NCBI GenBank assembly: GCA_964421815.1
Contig: CAYQYT010000001.1
Span: 248,001-312,000, forward strand
DNA from: DTU089 sp964421815
Lineage (GTDB): Bacteria > Bacillota > Clostridia > Oscillospirales > Acutalibacteraceae
Direction of reading: 5' to 3'
DNA: 64,000 nucleotides
The notes beneath the pieces were generated by a model. The model did not search any database. It was given only the letters and a program-made list of their open reading frames with translations, and was not told the DNA's origin. Made by a program: the position numbers and the translations under genes. Positions 24,098-31,340 of the stretch are shown here, piece after piece; position 1 is the stretch's first letter; every line of letters starts with the position of its first letter.

Positions 24098-25780
24098 ATG
24101 AAAGCAACAAAGAAAATTGTTAGTGTTATCTTAGCAATAACACTTACGGTTGTAGCTTTTGCTATGCCCGTTAGTGCTGCGAGGGTTTATCCCCTTGTTA
24201 TTGTTGATGGCATTTTCTCGACACCATTGTATAAAAATCCGGGTGCGGCAGATCAAACCCCTGCTTTTGCTACGGATGACGCTTCCATGGAAGCAATGGT
24301 TAAGGATATTCTCACCGCGTTTGTCATGGGTTGCGTTAACTACGGTATAGCGAAAAAGGATTATGATAAATTCGCAGACGAATTCTATCCCGTAGTGAAC
24401 AAATACATTGAACCCATCGGTTTCAATGCGGACGGCACTCCCGTTGACAGCACAATCGGATTTGTTCAGAACGACAGACCCATGTCCGAATATACTGAGG
24501 AAGAAAAAGCAGAACTTGCTGTATTTGCAGAAGTTTATGCTAAGGAATACGGCGAGGAAAACGTTTACAACTTCAGTTATGATTGGCGTAAATCTCCCAT
24601 TGATGCCGCTGCTGAATTGGACGACTATATTGAAAATATCAAGAGTGAAACCGGTGTAAGAAAGGTCAATGTTGTTGCTTACAGTATGGGCGCAAATGTT
24701 GTGCTTGCATACCTTTCCGCTTTCGGTGGCTCCGATATCAATAACCTTGTGTTTGCCGCTCCCGCATGGCAGGGAACAAGCCTTGCAGGTAATGCCGCTA
24801 CCGGAAATATCTATTTTGATATGTACACCGTGGAGAACTACCTCGTTCAGATGGCTAATGTTAGTGCCACAACTCATATTGCTGCTTTCGTAATCTCATA
24901 TATTGCAACTTGTGAAGGTCTTTCAAGAGAATACTTCGGTGATATAAATAAGGCTGTTGCCGGAATTATCCCTCGTTTCTATACGGATACGGCTCCTTAT
25001 ATTGCAGGTATGCCCGGTTTCTGGAGCCTTATTCCTGCAGAGGATTACGAAGATGCTAAGGAAAAACTTTACGGCGGAGTTCTTGATTCTGCCCTTGAAA
25101 CAAAAATTGACGCTTACCACAATATTCAGGTAAATGCAAAGGAAGTCATTGAGGATGCAATGGATGACGGTATGCGTTTTGGTATCGTTGTAGGTTACAA
25201 CTGCCAGATGATCCCCATCAGCAGTGAATACGAACAGAGTGACACGACCGTTGATGTTAAATACGCAAGTGGCGGTGCTACCTGTGCAAAATATCTCGAA
25301 GCATTTGATGATTGGGGCAAAATTTATAATCAGCAGGTTAAAGACGGACACAATCACATTTCTTGGGATAACAAGGTTGATGCTTCAACTTGTATGTTCC
25401 CCGAACAGACATGGTTCTTGAAGAATTTCCAGCACACCAACTTTGATCCCGATAACGGCACAACCGATTTGATTATGTGGCTCCTCGGTGCTAACGGGCA
25501 GAAAACAATAGATAGTGACAAAGAAAACTATCCTCAGTTCTCTCTTTATAACACATATAAGAGAAAAGTCACACCCATCAATGTTAAGGGTATTATCGGT
25601 GACCTTGATGACAGCGGTGCTATAACAACTGTTGACGCAAGATTGGCTCTTAAAATTGCCGCAGGTCAGGTAAAAGCTACGGAAGATCAGCTCATTCTCG
25701 GCGATATTGACGAGGACGGCGATATTACAACAAACGATGCCACAGATATTCTTTCAATGGCAGCAGGAATTGATTTCTAA
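24098..25780 (+). CDS. Secreted LCAT-like alpha/beta hydrolase with C-terminal type I dockerin
   Basis: 560 aa. A signal peptide (VSVILAITLTVVAFAMPVSAA) is followed by a lipase/acyltransferase fold: YPLVIVDGIFSTPL, FSYDWRKSP and the nucleophile elbow VAYSMGANV (GxSxG variant AYSMG, Ser near residue 198). Residues about 497-560 are a dockerin with two Ca-binding repeats, GDLDDSGAITTVDARLALK and GDIDEDGDITTNDATDILS. It would be secreted and docked to a cohesin scaffold. The substrate is probably an ester of plant cell wall or lipid; not determinable. SD AGGAGG. No cohesin is encoded in the window. Confidence 0.88.
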   Translation: MKATKKIVSVILAITLTVVAFAMPVSAARVYPLVIVDGIFSTPLYKNPGAADQTPAFATDDASMEAMVKDILTAFVMGCVNYGIAKKDYDKFADEFYPVVNKYIEPIGFNADGTPVDSTIGFVQNDRPMSEYTEEEKAELAVFAEVYAKEYGEENVYNFSYDWRKSPIDAAAELDDYIENIKSETGVRKVNVVAYSMGANVVLAYLSAFGGSDINNLVFAAPAWQGTSLAGNAATGNIYFDMYTVENYLVQMANVSATTHIAAFVISYIATCEGLSREYFGDINKAVAGIIPRFYTDTAPYIAGMPGFWSLIPAEDYEDAKEKLYGGVLDSALETKIDAYHNIQVNAKEVIEDAMDDGMRFGIVVGYNCQMIPISSEYEQSDTTVDVKYASGGATCAKYLEAFDDWGKIYNQQVKDGHNHISWDNKVDASTCMFPEQTWFLKNFQHTNFDPDNGTTDLIMWLLGANGQKTIDSDKENYPQFSLYNTYKRKVTPINVKGIIGDLDDSGAITTVDARLALKIAAGQVKATEDQLILGDIDEDGDITTNDATDILSMAAGIDF

Positions 25781-25792
25781 ATATAATAAAGA

Positions 25793-25838
25793 GGGTTGTA
25801 AAAAGCGAATGTTTCGTTTTTTACAACCCTTATTTTTT
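25793..25838 (+). terminator. Intrinsic terminator after the dockerin gene
   Basis: GGGTTGTAAAAA pairs with TTTTTACAACCC, inner GCGAA with TTCG, followed by TTATTTTTT. Same design as the hairpin at 31273. Confidence 0.9.
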
Positions 25839-25853
25839 GTAATATAAATGTAA

Positions 25854-25882
25854 TTGAAATAAAACATCCTTTGTGTTATACT
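25854..25882 (+). promoter_or_regulatory. SigA-type promoter of the gtrA-like/rlmCD unit
   Basis: TTGAAA, 17-bp spacer, TATACT, 30 bases before the ATG at 25912. Confidence 0.7.
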
Positions 25883-25911
25883 TTGATATATAGGCAAAAA
25901 GGGGATTATAT

Positions 25912-26412
25912 ATGAGTGGAAAAATGAGTAAGAAGGATAATGTTTTACAAGCGTTGAAATTTGCCGCTTTTTCAGCTTCGGCAGGAGTGATTCAAGTGGT
26001 GACATTTACTCTGCTTAATGAATTGGTGCCGCAAACTAACAGTACCAATGCAATTCTTCAATGGTTTTTCAATTCCGAATACGGCGCAAACTACCTTGTG
26101 GCTCTTATTCTTTCGGTGCTTTGGAACTTTACATTTAACCGTAAATTCACCTTTAAATCCGCAACAAACATTCCCGTTGCAATGTTGAAAATATTTGGGT
26201 TTTACTGTGTGTTTACCCCTGTTTCAACAATTTTAGGAGAAATGGTTGCTCAAAGGACAACCTGGGAATTTGCCGAATACATAATTTTGGCTGTTACCAT
26301 GATGACAAATATGATAACTGAATTTTTGTACAGCCGTTTCTTTGTATATAAGGACAGTATGAATACAAATTCAGCCGCGAAAAAGGAAAAGGAAGCGTCA
26401 AATGCTCGATAA
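25912..26412 (+). CDS. GtrA-like flippase-family membrane protein
   Basis: 166 aa with four membrane segments in the GtrA pattern. LKFAAFSASAGVIQVVTFTLL is helix 1, ANYLVALILSVLWNFTFNRKFTF carries the family signature NFxxNRxxTF, and TNMITEFLYSRFFVY is the last helix. GtrA-like proteins are thought to move lipid-linked sugars across the membrane for wall or surface glycosylation. The C-terminal tail is charged (KKEKEASNAR) and its end overlaps the next gene by 11 bases. Confidence 0.85.
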   Translation: MSGKMSKKDNVLQALKFAAFSASAGVIQVVTFTLLNELVPQTNSTNAILQWFFNSEYGANYLVALILSVLWNFTFNRKFTFKSATNIPVAMLKIFGFYCVFTPVSTILGEMVAQRTTWEFAEYIILAVTMMTNMITEFLYSRFFVYKDSMNTNSAAKKEKEASNAR

Positions 26413-27571
26413 AAGAATAACGGAAAAAAGAATATGCCCTGCTTCGCGGAAATGCGGCGGCTGTCAACTTATGAATTTAAGTTATACCGAACAGTTGCAG
26501 TTTAAACAGGCAAAAGCGGTGAAATTGTTGGGCGGTTTTCACCGAGTAAATAAAATAATCGGAATGGAAAAGCCTTTTCATTACAGAAACAAGGTGCAAG
26601 CGGCTTTCGGACGAACCCGCGGCGGAGAGATAATTTCCGGTGTATATCAATCAAGCACCCACAATATTGTAAAAACGGATTCCTGCCTAATTGAAGATAA
26701 AATCGCAGATGAAATCATTGTAACAATCAGAAAATTAGTTAAGGATTTTAAATTAACCGTTTATGACGAGAGAAAGGGGAATGGTTTTCTCCGTCACGTG
26801 CTTGTAAAAAGAGGTTTTGCCACAGGGGAAATAATGGTTGTGCTTGTTACGGGTACCTCAGTTTTTCCGTCAAAAAATAATTTTATAAAAGAACTGTTGG
26901 GGCTCTACCCCAAAATCACCACAATAGTTCAAAATGTGAACAATAAATACACAAGCATGGTTTTGGGAGAAAAAGAAACCGTGCTTTACGGCAAAGGTTA
27001 TATTGAGGATGTTCTGTGCGGTTTGAGATTCAGAATTTCTCCCAAATCTTTTTATCAGATCAATCCCGTTCAGACGGAAATTCTCTATAACAAGGCAATG
27101 GAATTTGCAGAATTGAGCGGTGAAGAAAAGGTTATAGATGCCTATTGCGGAATAGGGACAATAGGTATGGTTGCCTCAAAAAAAGCGGGGCAGGTAATCG
27201 GTTGCGAACTTAACCCCGATGCAGTTCGTGACGCAAAAACAAATGCAAAAATAAACGGGGTTGAAAATATCAACTTTTTTTGTGCGGATGCGGGGGAGTT
27301 TATGCTCCGAATGAAAGAGCGGGGAGAAAAATGCGACGTTCTTTTTATGGACCCGCCCAGAGCGGGCAGTGACAAAAGATTTCTGTCCTGTGCCGTTGCT
27401 CTTTTACCTGAAAAAATAGTGTATATTTCCTGCAACCCGGAAACCCAACAGAGAGATTTGTTCTATCTTGTAAAAAACGGTTATAAAGTCAAAAAAATTC
27501 AACCGGTTGATATGTTCCCCTTTACATCCCATGTGGAGACGGTATGTATTTTGTCAAGAACCAAACAATAA
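26402..27571 (+). CDS. rlmCD: 23S rRNA (uracil-5-)-methyltransferase, RlmCD/RumA type
   Basis: 389 aa, S-adenosylmethionine-dependent m5U methyltransferase of 23S rRNA. An N-terminal [4Fe-4S] cluster motif (CPASRKCGGCQ plus DSCLIED) is present. The Rossmann domain has VIDAYCGIGTIG and IGCELNPDAV, with LFMDPPRAG and the catalytic Cys in VYISCNPETQQRDL. It ends PVDMFPFTSHVETVCIL, the usual family C-terminus. There is no N-terminal TRAM domain, so it is a short form. A partial copy of the same C-terminus lies 560 bp downstream (see 28131-28257). Confidence 0.92.
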   Translation: MLDKRITEKRICPASRKCGGCQLMNLSYTEQLQFKQAKAVKLLGGFHRVNKIIGMEKPFHYRNKVQAAFGRTRGGEIISGVYQSSTHNIVKTDSCLIEDKIADEIIVTIRKLVKDFKLTVYDERKGNGFLRHVLVKRGFATGEIMVVLVTGTSVFPSKNNFIKELLGLYPKITTIVQNVNNKYTSMVLGEKETVLYGKGYIEDVLCGLRFRISPKSFYQINPVQTEILYNKAMEFAELSGEEKVIDAYCGIGTIGMVASKKAGQVIGCELNPDAVRDAKTNAKINGVENINFFCADAGEFMLRMKERGEKCDVLFMDPPRAGSDKRFLSCAVALLPEKIVYISCNPETQQRDLFYLVKNGYKVKKIQPVDMFPFTSHVETVCILSRTKQ

Positions 27572-27593
27572 CGAAAGGAACAGGAGTAACATT

Positions 27594-28118
27594 ATGGGAT
27601 TCTTTTCAACAATGCTTTGTAACATAAAGAATATGAAAAAAGCGAAGAAAATCAGAGAAATGGGTAAGGAAAATTTACTTGCTTTAGAAGACGAAGAATT
27701 TTATGAGGCAATGATTTGTCTTTGTGATGATGCGGTGTATGATATTAAAGCAGCTGGTTTGACGAAAGAACAGATTTTGGCCTATTCGCTTTATATGTTT
27801 CAGATGGAAGTTAATAATGGCGGTTTGTGTCAATTCTTTGTAAACTCGAGTAGTGATTGTGCTCCATTTATTAGTGAGGCATTAGAGGTGATTGGGGCAA
27901 CAGAATTGAGAAATTTATTTGAACAGTTTGTAAATGATAATGATATTGATGTTACTGATTTATCTTCTTTTAAAATTACAGATATTAAGGAATATGAAGC
28001 CCAAACAAAACGATTTGATTTTGATAGCTTTGATGAAAGGTTTTATGACAATGAGGATTTCCATCAGCAGGTAATCAATTATTTTAGACGTAATGTTGAA
28101 CAATTGTTGAAAAATTAA
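27594..28118 (+). CDS. DUF4375 (DMP19-like) domain protein
   Basis: 174 aa, cytoplasmic, no signal peptide. The core FQMEVNNGGLCQFFVNSSSDCAP followed by ALEVIGA is the DUF4375 signature (MEVNNGGFxQFFxN). Function unknown; members are acidic proteins scattered in gut bacteria. SD AGGAG 8 bases before the ATG. By eye the gene is more AT-rich than rlmCD or the following gene, and it is flanked by an intact and a broken methyltransferase C-terminus, so it may have arrived by recombination. Confidence 0.75.
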   Translation: MGFFSTMLCNIKNMKKAKKIREMGKENLLALEDEEFYEAMICLCDDAVYDIKAAGLTKEQILAYSLYMFQMEVNNGGLCQFFVNSSSDCAPFISEALEVIGATELRNLFEQFVNDNDIDVTDLSSFKITDIKEYEAQTKRFDFDSFDERFYDNEDFHQQVINYFRRNVEQLLKN

Positions 28119-28130
28119 GCAGAAAAGGGA

Positions 28131-28257
28131 TTGAAACTCGTTGACATGTTCCCTACAACAGTCGAGGCGGATATGTTCCCGTAAACTAGCAAAAGGCTAT
28201 GACATCAATCCTGTTAATTCGACCCACGTGGAGACTGCGGTGTTATTAAAAAAATGA
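28131..28257 (+). pseudogene. Remnants of a second RlmD/RumA C-terminus
   Basis: Two pieces in different frames resemble the end of m5U methyltransferases. 28131-28184 reads LKLVDMFPTTVEADMFP then stops. 28192-28257 reads KGYDINPVNSTHVETAVLLKK then stops. The intact gene ends with PVDMFPFTSHVETVCILSR. The pieces carry no start or catalytic part, so they are a decayed duplicate tail left beside the DUF4375 gene. Confidence 0.6.
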
Positions 28258-28273
28258 TTTTGAGGAGAATAAT

Positions 28274-29434
28274 ATGGAAGGAATACTTTACTGTGCATTA
28301 AACATTTTTTGTCTTTCAATTTTATTACTGATTCTTGTGCAGATTATAAAAAGTGCGGACAAGCGTATGTCACAGAGAATGTATTTCTGGTTTATTATAG
28401 CCTCTGCCATTTTATGTACCAGCGATTTGATATGGGGAGTAATTGATTATTTTTATGATTGGCGATTCTCCGATTCGGTGGATTTTGTTGTAAACAGCAT
28501 TTATCATATTTTCACCGTGGTAGTGGCATATTTATGGTTCCTTTTTTCGGAAAGTGAACAGGAAACAAGAACGATAATAACAAAAACCGGCGGCATTATC
28601 AGTTTGATTCCCTTAATAACCGATGTTGTGTTTATAGTGTCTTCATATTGGCTGGGCGGAGTATTTTTTGTTAGTGAGCAAGGTGTTTATCAGAGAGGAC
28701 CGCTGTACATTGTACATATCCTGATATGTCTTTTCTATATGAGTTTAACTTCTTTGAAAGCCTTGATACGTTCATTTTATAAAGAGAATTATATTAAACG
28801 AAAAGAGTATCGCTCTTTGGCATTTTTCTGTATATATCCTTTGCTTGCGGGTGTTGGCCAGGTGTGCCTTGTAGGTTCGCCCATGATAAGTGCGGGTGTT
28901 GCCTTTGCCGCACTTCAGATATATATGAGTTCCCGTGAACGTCTTATTTCCGTTGACCCTCTAACAAAACTTAACAACAGAACGGAAATGGAACGCTACC
29001 TTGACAACAAAATGAAGAACAGAAGTGCCAATAAGGATTTATACCTTTTTATAATGGATTTGGATTACTTTAAAAAAATCAACGACAAATACGGACATGT
29101 TGAAGGCGACACGGCGTTAACAATAGCTTCCGACGCACTTAAAAACGTTGTAAGAAAAACCAACTTTTTTGCATGCAGATACGGAGGCGACGAATTCGTT
29201 GTAGTCGCGGAGGTAAAACCTGACTTTGATGCTTCTGAGTTCTGTCGTACCATCAATGAAAAACTGGAAGAGGAAACAAAGAAGCATAACAAAGAATATA
29301 AGTTGCATATGAGTATAGGTTACTTTAAGCACTCACCTGAAATAAACGGAATTTATGAGTTTATTTCCGCGGCGGACAGGTATCTGTACAAACGTAAAAA
29401 CGAAAGAGAAATTAAGGCAAGCACTGCCGAATGA
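28274..29434 (+). CDS. Membrane diguanylate cyclase (GGDEF)
   Basis: 386 aa. The N-terminal 210 residues hold about six or seven membrane helices forming an unknown sensor. The C-terminal GGDEF domain (residues about 230-380) has DPLTKLNNR, MDLDYFKKINDKYGH and the active site CRYGGDEFVVV. It should make cyclic di-GMP from two GTP. The allosteric RxxD inhibitory site expected five residues before GGDEF is not present (NFFACRYGGDEF), so product inhibition at that site is unlikely. No EAL domain. SD GAGGAG. Confidence 0.88.
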   Translation: MEGILYCALNIFCLSILLLILVQIIKSADKRMSQRMYFWFIIASAILCTSDLIWGVIDYFYDWRFSDSVDFVVNSIYHIFTVVVAYLWFLFSESEQETRTIITKTGGIISLIPLITDVVFIVSSYWLGGVFFVSEQGVYQRGPLYIVHILICLFYMSLTSLKALIRSFYKENYIKRKEYRSLAFFCIYPLLAGVGQVCLVGSPMISAGVAFAALQIYMSSRERLISVDPLTKLNNRTEMERYLDNKMKNRSANKDLYLFIMDLDYFKKINDKYGHVEGDTALTIASDALKNVVRKTNFFACRYGGDEFVVVAEVKPDFDASEFCRTINEKLEEETKKHNKEYKLHMSIGYFKHSPEINGIYEFISAADRYLYKRKNEREIKASTAE

Positions 29435-29463
29435 ATATTTTTTTACTATGTTGTAAAAAAGTG

Positions 29464-29492
29464 TTGACTGAAAAAAGGAATAGTTATAAAAT
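29464..29492 (+). promoter_or_regulatory. SigA-type promoter of ddh
   Basis: TTGACT, 17-bp spacer, TAAAAT, about 38 bases before the ATG. Confidence 0.75.
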
Positions 29493-29529
29493 TATTACTG
29501 TTTAAAATTTACCCTTTGGAGTGATATGA

Positions 29530-30510
29530 ATGATAAAAATTGGTCTTTACGGCTACGGTAACATTGCAAAAGGTGTTGAATGTGCCGTAAAACAAAATGC
29601 AGATATGGAAGTAACCTGTGTTTTCACAAGACGTGATCCCGAAACAGTTTCAACCATTTCCGGTGCCGCAGTTTACAAAACCGACGACATTTTAAATCAC
29701 AGGGATGAGATTGATGTTCTCGTAATGTGCGGCGGAAGTGCAACGGATTTGCCCCAACAGACTCCTGCCATGGCAGAATATTTCAATGTTGTTGACAGTT
29801 TCGACACTCACAAAAGAATCCCCGAGCATTTCAGTAACGTTGACAATGCCGCAAAAAAAGGTAATAAAATCGGTATTATATCAGTGGGTTGGGATCCCGG
29901 TATGTTCTCCGTTAACAGACTTTACGGCAGTTGTATTCTTCCCGACGGCGCGGATTACACGTTCTGGGGAAAGGGTGTCAGCCAAGGTCACAGCGATGCC
30001 GTAAGAAGAATCGACGGTGTTGTTGATGCAAGGCAATATACAATTCCCGTTGAATCCGCACTTGATGCAGTAAGAAGCGGTTCGCAGCCGGAACTTACAA
30101 CAAGACAAAAGCACACAAGAGAGTGTTTTGTTGTTGCCGAAGCCGGCGCGGACCTTGAAAGAATTGAAAAAGAGATAGTTACAATGAAAAACTATTTCGA
30201 TGAATATGACACAACGGTGCATTTCATTTCTCAAGAAGAACTGGACCGTGACCACAAGGGTATTCCTCACGGCGGTTTCGTTATAAGAACGGGCAAGACA
30301 GGAAAAGACCTTGAACATAATCATGTAATTGAGTACAGTCTTAAATTGGATTCCAATCCTGAATTTACATCGGGTGTTCTCGTTGCATACGCAAGAGCCG
30401 CATACCGACTCAATCAAGAGGGACAGAGCGGATGTAAAACAGTATTTGACATTCCTCCTGCGTACCTTTCGGCAAAAAGCGGTGAAGAACTGAGAAAATC
30501 GATGTTATAA
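29530..30510 (+). CDS. ddh: meso-Diaminopimelate D-dehydrogenase
   Basis: 326 aa. It forms meso-diaminopimelate from tetrahydrodipicolinate, ammonia and NADPH in one step, bypassing the acylated routes of lysine and peptidoglycan synthesis. N-terminal Rossmann loop GLYGYGNIAKGVE and NADPH-phosphate contact TRRDPE. The family motifs SVGWDPGMFSVNRL, FWGKGVSQGHSDAVR and HGGFVIRTG mark the substrate domain. Full length. Own promoter and terminator. Confidence 0.95.
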   Translation: MIKIGLYGYGNIAKGVECAVKQNADMEVTCVFTRRDPETVSTISGAAVYKTDDILNHRDEIDVLVMCGGSATDLPQQTPAMAEYFNVVDSFDTHKRIPEHFSNVDNAAKKGNKIGIISVGWDPGMFSVNRLYGSCILPDGADYTFWGKGVSQGHSDAVRRIDGVVDARQYTIPVESALDAVRSGSQPELTTRQKHTRECFVVAEAGADLERIEKEIVTMKNYFDEYDTTVHFISQEELDRDHKGIPHGGFVIRTGKTGKDLEHNHVIEYSLKLDSNPEFTSGVLVAYARAAYRLNQEGQSGCKTVFDIPPAYLSAKSGEELRKSML

Positions 30511-30516
30511 GAATAA

Positions 30517-30555
30517 AAATGACGCAAGGGATGGTTTCAACCTTTGCGTCATTTG
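30517..30555 (+). terminator. Intrinsic terminator after ddh
   Basis: AAATGACGCAAGG pairs with CCTTTGCGTCATTT (one bulged T), followed by GTTTG. A potential ATG for comF at 30519 lies inside this stem, which argues against that start. Confidence 0.8.
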
Positions 30556-30575
30556 TTTGTATGGATTTGCGGAAT

Positions 30576-31283
30576 ATGGAAAAGAAAAATATACTTTTAA
30601 AATTGCTTTACCCTCAACGGTGCAGATATTGCAGAAGAGTTATTGACTTGCGTCGTGAAATGTGCCATACCTGTGAAAATACTTTAAAACGGATTGTCGG
30701 GGAAATATGTATGTTTTGCGGTATGAATGTTTCGGATTGCGAGTGCGGTCATAAAAAGTATTTTTATAAATATATCTGTGCCCCGTTTTATTATCATGGT
30801 GCGGCAAGCCGAGCAATTTGGAACTTGAAGTATAATAACAAAACGGAACTTTCAAAAACTCTTGCCGAGGATATGGTTGATTGCTTTAACAAACACTATG
30901 GGGAGTATGATTTTGATTTTTGCACCTTTGTTCCGCTGGCAAAAGGGGATTATAAAAAACGTGGTTATAATCAGGCTGAACTTTTGGCACAGAGTTTTTG
31001 CGAAATAGCGGGACTGAAATGTGAGAGTTTGCTCATAAAGAGATTCTCAACTGAATCCCAGCACAATTTGTCCGGTGTTGAAAGAAGCGGCAATCTTTTG
31101 GGTGCAATAGACCTAAAAGACGGTATTGATATTGAAAATGCACGAATTCTTCTTATTGACGATATAAAAACAACCGGTTCAACTCTTAACGAATGTGCAA
31201 AAGTGTTACGTATCGGCGGTGCGGCGGAAGTGTTTTGCCTGACTGTTGCAATTACAGACAAAAGCGATGAAAAGAGGTTGTAA
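30576..31283 (+). CDS. comFC: ComF-family phosphoribosyltransferase-like protein
   Basis: About 235 aa. The N-terminal zinc-binding cysteines (CRYCRR, CHTC, CMFCG, CECG) are followed by the phosphoribosyltransferase fold with KRGYNQAELLAQ and the PRPP loop ILLIDDIKTTGSTLNEC. ComFC is needed for handling imported single-stranded DNA in competent Firmicutes. No helicase comFA lies beside it, as is common in Clostridia. The frame also offers ATGs at 30519 (inside the ddh terminator) and 30561; 30576 fits the usual family start just before LLxLLYPxxCxxC. Confidence 0.85.
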   Translation: MEKKNILLKLLYPQRCRYCRRVIDLRREMCHTCENTLKRIVGEICMFCGMNVSDCECGHKKYFYKYICAPFYYHGAASRAIWNLKYNNKTELSKTLAEDMVDCFNKHYGEYDFDFCTFVPLAKGDYKKRGYNQAELLAQSFCEIAGLKCESLLIKRFSTESQHNLSGVERSGNLLGAIDLKDGIDIENARILLIDDIKTTGSTLNECAKVLRIGGAAEVFCLTVAITDKSDEKRL

Positions 31284-31308
31284 AAAACGAAAGTTTTTTA
31301 CAACCTCT
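31273..31308. terminator. Bidirectional terminator between comF and recD2
   Basis: Perfect 16-bp stem, AGAGGTTGTAAAAAAC with GTTTTTTACAACCTCT around a GAAA loop. It serves convergent transcripts; it contains the comF stop region. Confidence 0.85.
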
Positions 31309-31340
31309 TTGTTATTATAAAGATATATTTTGTATATACG

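Noticed and set aside
24021..24101. 26-codon ORF with GGAGG SD that overlaps the lipase-dockerin ATG
   Set aside because: The same bases form the spacer and -10 of a TTGCAA-N17-TAAAAT promoter, so transcription would start inside the ORF; the SD-like bases are better explained as promoter spacer.
24131..24877. 248-codon minus-strand frame inside the lipase-dockerin gene
   Set aside because: Antisense shadow of a gene with signal peptide, GxSxG and dockerin motifs.
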